In this document: one piece after another, positions 16,125 to 25,189 of the stretch
How positions within the stretch are numbered: the stretch's first letter is position 1
Layout: each line of letters begins with the position of its first letter
Origin: Inquilinus limosus DSM 16000
GTDB lineage: Bacteria; Pseudomonadota; Alphaproteobacteria; DSM-16000; Inquilinaceae
Reading direction: 5' to 3'
Assembly: GCF_000423185.1 (NCBI RefSeq)
Contig: NZ_AUHM01000015.1
Span: 124,001 to 188,000 of the forward strand
DNA length: 64,000 nt
Position numbers and translations under genes: made by a program
The notes under the pieces: generated by a model
What the model was told of the DNA's origin: nothing
Database searches by the model: none
Seen by the model: only the letters and a program-made list of their open reading frames with translations

Positions 16125-19100
16125 TCAGAGCACGAAATCGGCTCCCGCCAGATCGACGAGCCCTCTCAGCACGACATGGAAATCGGACCTGCCGTCCCCG
16201 TCGACATCGCCGGCGATGGTGGTCGTCGACGGCGTCGTCGAGGCGAAGCGCAGCTCGCCGGCTTGGCCGCTGTAGGTGGCCGAGCCGATGAAGCTGAACG
16301 CCTGGTCGCCGGCGGTGCCGGTATCGGCGTCGATCCCGGAGAGATCGATGCGGTCGCCCTGGGCATGGCTGAAGTCGGTGATCACGTCGGCGAGGGCGCC
16401 GAGGACGCTGTCGCCGAGGGCCGAGAAGTCGAACACATCGGCCCCGGCGCCGCCGGACAGCGTGTCCTTTCCGGCGCCACCGGCGAGCGTGTCGTCGCCT
16501 TCATAGCCCCAGAAGACGTTGTCGCCGGCATTGCCGATGAGCGTGTCGCCGCCCTTGCCGCCGCTGGCCCTCTCGATGCCGGCATAGGTGTCGCCTTCCG
16601 CCTCGCCGCCATGGCCGATGCCGGCCGCGAGATCGACCGTCACCGCCTGGCTCACGCCGAAATAGCTGGCCCGATCGATGCCGGAGCCGCCGTCGAGAGC
16701 GTCGGCGCCGGCGCCGCCGCGGAGGATGTCGTCCCCGGCGCGGCCGAAGAGGGTGTCGTCGCCGGCACCGCCTTCGAGCGTGTCGTCTCCGGCCTCGCCG
16801 ATGTTCGGCATCACCGGCGGGGGCGGGGCCACAGAGACGTTCAGCTCATAGGTCGCGCCGTCGGGGACGGCCTGTTCGGGCTCTCCCGTGTCGTTGTTGT
16901 ATTGCCCGACCACGATGTAATAGTCCCCGGTCTCGGCGACCTTGAAGGTGAACGCCGAATCCGTCCGGCGACTGGAGCCGGGATCGTTTCCGCCGTCGTC
17001 GTTGAAGGCGACCACGGTGCCGTCGGCCCGAACGAGCCAGAGGAAGCTGTCGCTCAGCCCGTCCGACGTGTGGTCGATATCGGCGGTGATGATCGACCCC
17101 GCATTCACCGTCAGCTTGTAGTAGCCCCCCTCGCCGTTGCCGGTGGCGTTGACCGTGGTGTGCGGGAGGGTAGTCGCATCGACGATGTCCGAATCGGCGA
17201 CGAGCGAGAAGTCGTCGGTCAGGTCGTGGGCAGCGGCGACCGAGTTGTTCGTCGCATCCGGCCCCAGGGTGGCGTAGCCGTCGCCCATGCCGACGCCGGA
17301 GACGGGGAAGGGGATGAAGTCGCCGTCCAGCGTGTCGCTTCCGGCACCCCCCTTCAGGACGTCGTCGCCGCCTTGGCCGACGAGCTTGTTGTCGCCGGCA
17401 TCGCCGGTGAGACGGTCGTCATGGCCGGAGCCGGCCAGGCCCTCGATCGAGACATAGGTCTCCTGATGCGTGCTGGCCACGCCGAGATCGACGGTCACGC
17501 CCGTGGTGCTGCCGTAATAGGCCGCCATGTCGAGCCCGGCGCCGCCGTCGAGCGTGTCCGCCCCGCCGCCCCCGGCCAGGGTGTCGTCGCCCGCGGCGCC
17601 CGACAGGACGTTCACGCCCGCATTACCGATCAGGGTGTCGGCGAATTTCGAGCCGATGACGTTCTCGATGTTCACCAGCCGGTCGTACTGATGCGTCGTC
17701 GTCGTGTCGCCTTCGCCGTCACCGCCCCTGGCGGTGCCGGCCGCGAGGTCGACGGTCACACCCTCGGTGGCAGGCGTCCGCGGCGGACCGAACATCGGCT
17801 GGCGCTCGTCGAGCGTGTAGTCGGCCGTGTCGATGCCGTCGCCGCCGTCCAGATAGTCCGCCCCGGCGCCGCCGATGAGGGTGTCGTTGCCGGCGTCGCC
17901 GTTCAGCACGTCGCCGTCGCGGGCGCCCTCGAGCTTGTCGTCGCCGCCGCCGCCGCTGAGCACGTCGCCGCCGCCCAGGCCGAGGAAGTAGTTGGCCTCG
18001 TCGCCGCCGATGAAGCGGTCGATGCGGTCGTCCGACCCGATCAGGTTCTCGATGCTGTAGAAGGTGTCGCCGCTGGCGGTGCCGCCGCTGGCGACGTTGG
18101 TCACCAGGTTGACCAGCAGCTGGAACGGGCTCTCCAGGCTGAAATCGACCGTGTCGATGCCGTCGCCGCCGTAGAAGACATCGACGCCGGCCATGCCGCG
18201 AAGGATGTCGTCGCCGGCGCCGCCATAGAGCAGGTCGTTGCCCTGGCCAGCATTGATCGTGTCGTTGCCGTCCTCCCCGTACAGCCGGTCGTCGCCGTCG
18301 TTGCTTTCGGGCAGGTCGTCCGGGGGCAGGGTGTTGTTGCGGTCGCGGCTGTCCTTGCTGTCCAGGCCGCCGACGATCAGGTCGTCGCCGGCGCCGCCAT
18401 GGATCTCGTCGGCGCCGTTGCCGCCGTCGATCTTGTCGTCGCCGCCGCCGCCCAGCAGCTCGTTCTCGCCGTCATTGCCGATGATGATGTCGAGGAAGTC
18501 GCTGCCGACGCCCTTCTCGACATAGTACTGCGTCGCGTCCGCGTTGTGGCCGTCGAAGATCGCGACGTTCCAGCTGTGGCCGTTGACGCTGGAGAAGCGG
18601 CCCTCGCGCAGGTCCAGGATGGTGCTGGCGGTCGACCCCGAGAAGTCGATCGTGTCGTAGCCGCCGGTGTCGTGGACCACGAAGCCGATGTCGTGGGTCG
18701 GGCCGTCCGCCGTCAGGGTGTAGCCCAGCCGGGTGCTGCCGAAGCCGTAGACGTCGTCGCCGGTGTTGAGCTGGATGTCCTGGTACGTCCGCACGCCGTT
18801 CGCGTCGACGGTCGAGAAGAAGCGCCGGATGACGGCTTCGATATCGGCGATCCCGGGCGTGGTGTTGGTCCAGGCCGTGGTGCCGCCGGTGTCGATGCTG
18901 TCGAAATACGACATCACCGAATATTGCTGCTGGTCATAGACCCATTTGGCGTCGTTGTAATAGGTGATCTGCGGGCCGCCGGGGCCGCCGTAATTGTAGA
19001 AGCCCGGATGGTTCAGGCCCCATTCATGGCCGAATTCATGGATGAAGGTGTTGAAGATGTAGCCGCCCGGCTCGGTCGCGTTCGGCTCGGTGTCGTGGAA

Positions 19101-19547
19101 CCGCTGCCCGACGCTGACATAGCGGCCGGCGGAGAAGGCGCTGCCGTCGCTCGGCTCCCCGAGCTCCGGGCTGACGACCTCGAGATAGTCGGTGTCAGGG
19201 TCGTAGGGCCGGTCGGTGACGATCTCGAACTGCAGCGGCGTCACCGCCGACCACATCTCCAGCGCCCCGATCGCGGCCTCCATGTAGTCCGGATGGTCGG
19301 CGAGCTCGGAGACGTTCACCACGATCGGCGACTGCGCCTGCTCGGGCGTCAGCGGGCGGTTCAGCGCGCCCAGGTAGTTGAGGAACGTCTCGTAATCGGT
19401 GTCTTTGCCGTAGGGATTGTCCGGCGTCTGGTCGATGTTCTGCCAGTTCTGGAGATCTTCCGGACTGATCGTGAACGATCCTGAAACCGCCACGCCTCCC
19501 GGCGTGGAGTGCTCCTTGCTGTAGCCCGTCTGGCACAGGATGCACAT
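16125..19547 (-). CDS. Secreted RTX metalloprotease (serralysin-like, M10/metzincin)
   Basis: This is a 1140-residue calcium-binding exoprotein. The zinc site HEFGHEWGLNH (His170, Glu171, His174, His180) and the Met-turn SVMSYF (Met212) define a metzincin. From about residue 365 there are many GGxGxDxLx nonapeptides in blocks (GGAGDDILRGMAG, GGGGDDKLEG). A PPC-like beta domain interrupts them at about 775-910 (YYKLTVNAGS, FTFKVAETGDYYIVVGQ). It ends with a serralysin-type C-terminal region finishing DLAGADFVL, typical of type I secretion signals. There is no classical signal peptide; the N-terminus is MCILCQ. The start is supported by GGGGGAG 7 nt upstream. No type I exporter genes are nearby. 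Confidence 0.92.
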   Translation of the reverse strand: MCILCQTGYSKEHSTPGGVAVSGSFTISPEDLQNWQNIDQTPDNPYGKDTDYETFLNYLGALNRPLTPEQAQSPIVVNVSELADHPDYMEAAIGALEMWSAVTPLQFEIVTDRPYDPDTDYLEVVSPELGEPSDGSAFSAGRYVSVGQRFHDTEPNATEPGGYIFNTFIHEFGHEWGLNHPGFYNYGGPGGPQITYYNDAKWVYDQQQYSVMSYFDSIDTGGTTAWTNTTPGIADIEAVIRRFFSTVDANGVRTYQDIQLNTGDDVYGFGSTRLGYTLTADGPTHDIGFVVHDTGGYDTIDFSGSTASTILDLREGRFSSVNGHSWNVAIFDGHNADATQYYVEKGVGSDFLDIIIGNDGENELLGGGGDDKIDGGNGADEIHGGAGDDLIVGGLDSKDSRDRNNTLPPDDLPESNDGDDRLYGEDGNDTINAGQGNDLLYGGAGDDILRGMAGVDVFYGGDGIDTVDFSLESPFQLLVNLVTNVASGGTASGDTFYSIENLIGSDDRIDRFIGGDEANYFLGLGGGDVLSGGGGDDKLEGARDGDVLNGDAGNDTLIGGAGADYLDGGDGIDTADYTLDERQPMFGPPRTPATEGVTVDLAAGTARGGDGEGDTTTTHQYDRLVNIENVIGSKFADTLIGNAGVNVLSGAAGDDTLAGGGGADTLDGGAGLDMAAYYGSTTGVTVDLGVASTHQETYVSIEGLAGSGHDDRLTGDAGDNKLVGQGGDDVLKGGAGSDTLDGDFIPFPVSGVGMGDGYATLGPDATNNSVAAAHDLTDDFSLVADSDIVDATTLPHTTVNATGNGEGGYYKLTVNAGSIITADIDHTSDGLSDSFLWLVRADGTVVAFNDDGGNDPGSSRRTDSAFTFKVAETGDYYIVVGQYNNDTGEPEQAVPDGATYELNVSVAPPPPVMPNIGEAGDDTLEGGAGDDTLFGRAGDDILRGGAGADALDGGSGIDRASYFGVSQAVTVDLAAGIGHGGEAEGDTYAGIERASGGKGGDTLIGNAGDNVFWGYEGDDTLAGGAGKDTLSGGAGADVFDFSALGDSVLGALADVITDFSHAQGDRIDLSGIDADTGTAGDQAFSFIGSATYSGQAGELRFASTTPSTTTIAGDVDGDGRSDFHVVLRGLVDLAGADFVL

Positions 19548-20546
19548 GTCTTGCTCCCCCTATCTTTTGACACGGCAATGAAATCGGCGACGCCCATCCG
19601 GTCGCGGGACGGAATTCCCACGGGTGAGTGCAGCGTCAGCTCCGGCTGAAGCGTCGGTTCGTCGGTACGGGAATGGATCGGAGACCGTGCCGGATCGGTC
19701 TGGCTCGGCGCTCCGGACTGCGCTCAGCCGGCGGCCGGCGCATCACCGTGCCGGCATCGATCCGGGCACGACGGTGGTGAGAAGGTACATCGCCACTCGG
19801 GGGTGGATACGGGCGCCGAAATACGACGCCGCGACGGTCCCGACGTGGATCGAGTGCTCATGGCTGTCGATGTCCCCCTGTTTGCGGTGCGTAGTCTTGT
19901 CGGGACGCCGGGCCGAGGCCCTTTCGCTTGATTTCCGGTCCGACCGCCGCGGCCATCTCTTGACGGACACCGAGGCCGCCGACGGTTTCGCCGATACCCA
20001 CCTCCGCATCCGAAGGTGGAACGCGCTTCAGCATTTCGACTGTCTACGCACCCCCATTTCGCCATCCTTCGGCAATGTTGCTCGCATCGCAATCAAAAAA
20101 TTCTCCCATTTCTGGTTGCGCTCGCAGCTTTCATTCGCATGCATACAAGTGCCGCTTGAGGCAGGTGCTCGGCGTCCCTTGGAGATCTGCCCGTCCGCTT
20201 CAGCAAAAGTCTGCAATTCTCCTCAAATGCGCGATATGCAGTTTTGATCTAAAAGCGCTGGGAAGCAAAAATGACTTTATGTTGCTTCTTCAGCAGCGCC
20301 CGAGACTCGAGGGGCGGCGAGGGCGCCGGCGGTGTGTCGGCGCCAGGCTTCACGCCGGCTGAGCCGGATTTGACGGCGTAATCTTCAGGCATCATCGCTT
20401 CCGTCGATCCGGACTTCCGACGCTATCCGTAGCGTGCGGCCTTGCTGTGGATGGCAACATCTTGTAGCTTTCCCGGCCCTGCGTCGTTGGCCGAGACCAC
20501 GAAGCCGGCGTCCCATCATCGCGGTGAGCCCAGGAAGACCACGCCC
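19548..20546. other. 1-kb region without a recognisable gene
   Basis: Between the divergent starts of the RTX protease and nrdB there is about 1 kb with no convincing gene. Reading frames of 88-207 codons exist, but their translations are low-complexity and match no family I know. The segment about 20050-20300 is clearly more AT-rich than its surroundings and probably carries the nrdB promoter and a leader. I find no good riboswitch or NrdR pair here. The left part (19620-20040) could be a decayed gene. Confidence 0.5.
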
Positions 20547-21674
20547 ATGACCATGCTCGACTGGTCCGACACCCCCTCCGCCGCGCCGGTCCGGACGCCG
20601 CGGGCCGATGCGCCCGCGGCCGACGCCACCGGCCTCGGCGCCATCGACCGGACCGGCGGCCGGGTCAGCATCGACGACAAGGCGATGATCAACTGCCGGG
20701 CCGACGTGAACCAGCTGCTGCCGATGAAGTACCGCTGGGCGTGGGAGAAGTACCTTGCCGGCTGCAACAACCACTGGATGCCGACCGAGGTCTCGATGCA
20801 GGCCGACATCGCGCTGTGGAAGTCGCGCGATGGGCTGACCGAGGACGAGCGCCGGGCGGTGAAGCGCAACCTCGGCTTCTTCGCCGCGTCCGAATCGCTG
20901 GTCGCCAACAACATCGTGCTGGCGATCTACCGCCACCTGACCAACCCCGAATGCCGCCAGTACCTGCTGCGCCAGGCTTTCGAGGAGGCGGTGCACACCC
21001 ACACCTTCCAGTACGTGGTCGACAGCCTGGGCCTGGACGAGGGCGAGCTGTTCAACATGTACCGCGAGGTGCCGTCGATCACCGACAAGGCGGCCTGGGC
21101 GCTGGACTACACCCGCAATCTGTCCGACCCGTCCTTCCGCACCGGCACGCCGGCGGCGGACCAGGCCTTCCTGCGCGACCTGGTGGCCTTCTACGTCGTG
21201 TTCGAGGGGATGTGGTTCTACACCGGCTTCGCCCAGATCCTGTCGCTGGGCCGGCGCAACAAGATGGTCGGCATCGCCGAGCAGTACCAGTACATCCTGC
21301 GCGACGAGTCGATCCATCTGAACTTCGGCATCGACGTCATCAACCAGATCAAGATCGAGAACCCGCATCTCTGGACCGGCGAATTCCAGCAGGAGCTGCG
21401 GGGGATGCTGGCCGAGGCGGCGGAGCTCGAGGCCGCCTACGGCCGGGACACCATGCCCCGCGGCTTCCTCGGCCTGAACGCGGCGCTGTGCGGGCAGTAC
21501 ATGCACTTCATCGCCAACCGCCGCTGCGCCCAGCTTGGCCTCGCCCCGGTCTTCGCTGAGACCGAGAACCCGTTCCCCTGGATGTCCGAGGCGATGGACC
21601 TGAAGAAGGAGAAGAACTTCTTCGAGACCCGGGTGATCGAATACCAGAACGGCGGCGCGCTCAGCTGGGATTGA
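20547..21674 (+). CDS. nrdB: Ribonucleoside-diphosphate reductase, small (beta) subunit, class Ic type
   Basis: This 375-residue ferritin-like subunit generates the radical for NrdA. Metal ligands are visible: Glu116 ([12 protein letters not shown]), Glu147/His150 ([10 protein letters not shown]), Glu in VVFEGMWFY, and Glu/His in [11 protein letters not shown]. The residue four after His150, where class Ia enzymes carry the radical Tyr, is Phe154. The first ligand is Glu rather than Asp. Both are hallmarks of class Ic enzymes such as that of Chlamydia trachomatis, which use a Mn/Fe cofactor. AGGAAG at 20532-20537 supports ATG 20547. It is transcribed separately from nrdA. Confidence 0.95.
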   Translation: MTMLDWSDTPSAAPVRTPRADAPAADATGLGAIDRTGGRVSIDDKAMINCRADVNQLLPMKYRWAWEKYLAGCNNHWMPTEVSMQADIALWKSRDGLTEDERRAVKRNLGFFAASESLVANNIVLAIYRHLTNPECRQYLLRQAFEEAVHTHTFQYVVDSLGLDEGELFNMYREVPSITDKAAWALDYTRNLSDPSFRTGTPAADQAFLRDLVAFYVVFEGMWFYTGFAQILSLGRRNKMVGIAEQYQYILRDESIHLNFGIDVINQIKIENPHLWTGEFQQELRGMLAEAAELEAAYGRDTMPRGFLGLNAALCGQYMHFIANRRCAQLGLAPVFAETENPFPWMSEAMDLKKEKNFFETRVIEYQNGGALSWD

Positions 21675-21725
21675 GGGGCTCGGGGGCGTACGGGTTGCGC
21701 CCCGCTTATCAGCCGCCCCTATTGG

Positions 21726-21765
21726 AGCAAGCCCCGCTGGCGCGACCCGGCGGGGCTTGCTTGTC
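21726..21765 (+). terminator. Intrinsic terminator after nrdB
   Basis: A 12-bp perfect stem, AGCAAGCCCCGC (21726-21737) with GCGGGGCTTGCT (21750-21761), surrounds a 12-nt loop and is followed by TGTCTCTAT. It lies 51 bp after the nrdB stop. Confidence 0.8.
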
Positions 21766-21838
21766 TCTATCTACGATACGTTTCAGGCCGGCAGATCAGA
21801 TCCTCCTGGACTATCCAGGACTCTGTGGATTCCAAAGT

Positions 21839-23341
21839 TCAGAAAGGAGAATCGTTGAGCCTTGTCATGTTGGCGCTGCTGCTGCCCGATAGATCCGGCT
21901 GATTGGCGACGTATCTGAACGACTTGTAGTAGTTGGCGTCGTCCGGGCCTCCGGCGAAGGCCACGACCAGAGGAGTATACCGGGGATTGGCCGCAGTCCC
22001 GACATCAAAGATCTTGGCCGGGGTGTCGAACTGTGGAGCCATCTTCCGGATGGTCAAGCCGGTGATCCGAACATCGGCCGGCTCGTCCAGGCTGGCCAGC
22101 GCCTTCAACTTCATGGAGGTGCCGGTGTTGAACCACAGATTGTCGGTGAGATCGAAATCCGTGAGGCTGATGTTGCCCATCAGGTCCCGCGGCGCATCCG
22201 GCGCCTTGTAGACCTTCAGCATGAAGCAGGTCCGCGTGGTGTCTGCCGCGATCGTGCCGTATCCGCCGACGATGGTGAGGCGGGAATCGGATGTGGCGGA
22301 AATGATGCAGGTATAGGCACTCTCAAGCGCAGGCTTGACGAGGGTGGCGTACCCCGACTCCAGGACGAAGTTGCGCTGATATCCTTCGAACCGGCAGTTG
22401 TTGTATTGGACGTCTCCGCCGATCTGATGACATCCCCGGGCATCGACGCCGGCGTCAATCCAATAGCTGCCGTAGTTGAGCAGCGCAGAGCAGGAATCCA
22501 TGATGCTCTGGGCCGCCCAGCCGATCTTGCCCATGCCGTTGATGCGGAAACCGACGGCACAGCTGATCGTCTTGACGTCCTGCAGCCGCCAGCCCCAGGC
22601 ATTGGGCTCGATATTTGCCGGGTCGGACGAGCCGATCGACACGCCATACCGGAAGTTCCAGATGGCGACGCCCAGGACCTTGCAGTCCCTGCCGGTCAGG
22701 GCCTTGTTGAAGGTCCCGATCGACAGGTTGATGCCGGTCCAGCCGTTGGTGGCATCCGCGATCGTCGAGACGATGTGCAGGTTGCTCACCGTGAGCTGGG
22801 ATCCCAGGGAACTGGTGTTCTGGATGCCATCGCAGCCGGCATCGACGATGATGACGGTCTTGGTCTTCTTGAGGTCCTCGGCGGTGCTCGCATCGAGTGG
22901 ATTGTGAGTGGTGTCACAGGGCGAGCAGCCCGACAGCTGCTGGCCATGGATCTTCAGGATCAGCGGACTGCGGATCAGGTAGTAGCCCGCGGGCAAGAAG
23001 ACGTTCTTCTTCGTGTCCAGGGCCTTCTGGATGCGGTCGTGATCGTCGGTCGTGTTGTCCGCCCTGGCCCCGAACCATCGGACATTGACCGTCGAATCGC
23101 TGGTGATCCGCCGCCAGCGGCCAGGGTTGTTGCCGGCAGTTGCCGGCGCGATCACCATCCCCATGTCGTCGGCGGCGGTGTCTCCCGGCGACCAGCGGAA
23201 CAGCCCGCCGCCGCCGTCGCCGTCCGACCAGTAGCCCCGCACTTCGATGGGAACCTCGGCTTGGCGACATGTGTCGCAAATCTGAGTCAGATCCTGAATC
23301 GTGGCAACCGTCTGGACATTTGTGATGGTCGGCATTCGCAT
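21839..23341 (-). CDS. Right-handed beta-helix (pectate-lyase-like) protein
   Basis: This is a roughly 500-residue protein with no clear signal peptide. After a small N-terminal region (VPIEVRGYWSDGDGGGGLFRW split) comes VRWFGARADNTTDDHDRIQKAL, the usual entry of pectate-lyase-3/GH28-like beta-helices and of phage tail spikes. FLPAGYYLI is followed by many short beta-strand turns (LTVSNLHIVST, SRLTIVGGYGTIAADT, ISLTDFDLTDNLWFNTG). GGAG sits 5 nt before the ATG at 23341; a second ATG lies at 23335. GC content is visibly below that of its neighbours, suggesting transfer. It could act on polysaccharide; no catalytic residues can be assigned. Confidence 0.75.
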   Translation of the reverse strand: MRMPTITNVQTVATIQDLTQICDTCRQAEVPIEVRGYWSDGDGGGGLFRWSPGDTAADDMGMVIAPATAGNNPGRWRRITSDSTVNVRWFGARADNTTDDHDRIQKALDTKKNVFLPAGYYLIRSPLILKIHGQQLSGCSPCDTTHNPLDASTAEDLKKTKTVIIVDAGCDGIQNTSSLGSQLTVSNLHIVSTIADATNGWTGINLSIGTFNKALTGRDCKVLGVAIWNFRYGVSIGSSDPANIEPNAWGWRLQDVKTISCAVGFRINGMGKIGWAAQSIMDSCSALLNYGSYWIDAGVDARGCHQIGGDVQYNNCRFEGYQRNFVLESGYATLVKPALESAYTCIISATSDSRLTIVGGYGTIAADTTRTCFMLKVYKAPDAPRDLMGNISLTDFDLTDNLWFNTGTSMKLKALASLDEPADVRITGLTIRKMAPQFDTPAKIFDVGTAANPRYTPLVVAFAGGPDDANYYKSFRYVANQPDLSGSSSANMTRLNDSPF

Positions 23342-23889
23342 TGCGCTCCGGATCGATGGAAAGGGGATAGCTGAGCGGCGCCGCTGCCATGGGGCGGCCG
23401 TGGCGCGAAACCATGCTCGAGTGCAGTTGCCTCCTATGAAGTCTATGTTCTCTTTTTGTTCTAACCAAACGGCGCGAGTTAAGCTACATGGCGATCGCCA
23501 TGGCACCGTGCGCCTCGCGACGACGGGCGGCATAGGATGGGAATGACGACCATCCGCGTGAACGAGGAGGTGCGGCGCCGGGCGCTGGCGGCCGGAAAGG
23601 CCGAGCCCGCTGCCTCGGCCTCTCACGCCGCACCGGGGTCAAGCCCGGACCGATCTGGCACTGGGGTTTCATCGAGCGGGTGTCGACCGGCCTCGTCCTG
23701 CTACAGCTCGGCCTCGCTGCCCTGCGGCGGGAGTTCCTGCAGGTCGCCGATCTCTGGGCGGCGGCCGATCCGCCGGGCCGGGCGCGAGCCTGAGCCGGGG
23801 CTGATCTGCCGCGTTCAGCCGAAGGACGGCGTTGCCTCCCGTCCGGGCCGGTCCTAGCGTTCAGGCCGGACCAGCGGGCGAGGGCGGGG
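23342..23889. other. Intergenic region with an uncertain open frame
   Basis: The 548 bp between the beta-helix gene and the flavoprotein gene hold no clear gene. One frame is open from 23536 to a TGA at 23791-23793 and contains a protein-like stretch (IWHWGFIERVSTGLVLLQLG, then LRREFLQVADLWAAAD) but no start codon. A second frame has a start at 23543 behind GGATGGG (MTTIRVNEEVRRRALAAGKA) but degenerates. The two together could be a frameshifted small gene. Copies of a GGGTCAAGCCC repeat core also occur at 23635-23648. Confidence 0.4.
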
Positions 23890-25083
23890 ATGCAGCGCAT
23901 CTTGATCCTGGGCGCAGGGTTCGCCGGGCTGTGGGCCGCGGTCGGCGCGGCGCGGGCGCTCGACGAATTCGGAATCGGGCCCGACCGGGTCGAGGTGACT
24001 CTGGTCAACCGCGACGCCTGGCACTGCATCCGCGTGCGCAACTACGAGGCCGATCTCGGCGCGATCCGCGTGCTCTTGGCCTCGGTGCTCGACCCGATCG
24101 GCGTCCGCCGGGTCGAGGGCGAGGTGACGGGCATCGACCTCGCGCGGCGCAGCGTCACCGTCTCGGGGGAGGGGACGGAGCTGCCCTATGACCGCCTGGT
24201 CTTCGCGCTCGGCAGCTGCCTCGTCCGCCCGCCGATTCCGGGGCTGGCCGAGCACGGCTTCGACATCGACACCTTTGCCGGCGCCCGTCGCCTCGCCGAC
24301 CATCTCGCCGGGCTGGGCGGGCGGCCGGCAGCGCCGGGGCGAGACACGGTCCTGGTCGTCGGCGCCGGCCTGACCGGCATCGAGGTCGCGACCGAGATGG
24401 TGGACCGGATCGGCAAGACGGGCCGGGTGATCCTGGCCGACCACGCGCCGCAGGTCGGCTCCGACATGGGCGACAGCGCCCGGCCGGTGATCGAGACCGC
24501 CCTGGCCGCGCTGGGGGTCGAGACGCGGACGGGCGTGTCGGTCGCCGCCGTCGACGCCGACGGGGCGACGCTGTCGACCGGCGAGGTGATCCCGGCCGCG
24601 ACCGTGATCTGGTGCGCCGGCATGCGGGCCAGCCCGCTGACCGCCCAGTTCCCGGTGGAGCGTGACCGGCTAGGCCGGCTGCCGGTCGATCCGACCCTGA
24701 AGATCATCGGCCTCGAGGCCGAGTTCGCCGTCGGCGATTCGGCGCGGGCGATGGTCGACGACAGCCACGCCTCGGTGATGTCCTGCCAGCATGGCCGGCC
24801 GATGGGCCGCTTCGGCGGATACAACGCGGCCGCCGACCTGCTCGGCCGGCCGCTGCTGCCGATGCGGATCGACTGGTACACCACCATCCTCGATCTCGGC
24901 GCCTGGGGCGCCGTCTACACCGAGGGCTGGGACCGCCAGGTGGTGACGCAGGGGCCGGCCGCGAAGCAGACCAAGCGCCTGATCAACTGCCAGCGCATCT
25001 ACCCGCCGCTGACCGGGGACCGGCGCGCCATCCTCGACGCGGCCGCCCCGGTGATCCAGGCGCCGCCGCAGCGGTTCCGCTGA
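23890..25083 (+). CDS. FAD-dependent NAD(P)H oxidoreductase (NDH-2-like)
   Basis: This 397-residue flavoprotein has two dinucleotide-binding motifs, LGAGFAGLWAA near residue 7 (FAD) and VVGAGLTGIEVATEM near residue 155 (NAD(P)H). PYDRLVFALGS and LIGLEAEFAVGDSA-like segments (here IGLEAEFAVGDSARAM) complete the pattern. Membership in the pyridine nucleotide-disulphide oxidoreductase family is clear. It lacks an obvious C-terminal membrane helix, so a role as respiratory type II NADH dehydrogenase or as a carotenoid/ferredoxin reductase-like enzyme cannot be decided. It is followed by a VOC gene 106 bp away. Confidence 0.88.
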   Translation: MQRILILGAGFAGLWAAVGAARALDEFGIGPDRVEVTLVNRDAWHCIRVRNYEADLGAIRVLLASVLDPIGVRRVEGEVTGIDLARRSVTVSGEGTELPYDRLVFALGSCLVRPPIPGLAEHGFDIDTFAGARRLADHLAGLGGRPAAPGRDTVLVVGAGLTGIEVATEMVDRIGKTGRVILADHAPQVGSDMGDSARPVIETALAALGVETRTGVSVAAVDADGATLSTGEVIPAATVIWCAGMRASPLTAQFPVERDRLGRLPVDPTLKIIGLEAEFAVGDSARAMVDDSHASVMSCQHGRPMGRFGGYNAAADLLGRPLLPMRIDWYTTILDLGAWGAVYTEGWDRQVVTQGPAAKQTKRLINCQRIYPPLTGDRRAILDAAAPVIQAPPQRFR

Positions 25084-25189
25084 CGGTCGGCGCACGCCCA
25101 CCAGGCGCCGTATCGACGCCGGCCGGGCGGAACATCGATCCCGGCGGGCCGGTTGGATGGGCATTCGCCATCCATCGCCGGAGGGACCA

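Noticed and set aside
16107-19484. 1125-codon plus-strand open frame over the RTX protease
   Set aside because: Its repetitive Val/Ala/Asp-rich translation mirrors the RTX repeats on the opposite strand; it is a shadow, not a gene.
20232-20241. CGATATGCAG as an NrdR box for nrdB
   Set aside because: Only 7 of 10 positions match, and no partner lies 31-32 bp away on either side.
20520-20546. GCCCAGGAAGACC before nrdB resembling a B12 box
   Set aside because: The rest of the cobalamin riboswitch core is absent, so the likeness is taken as chance.
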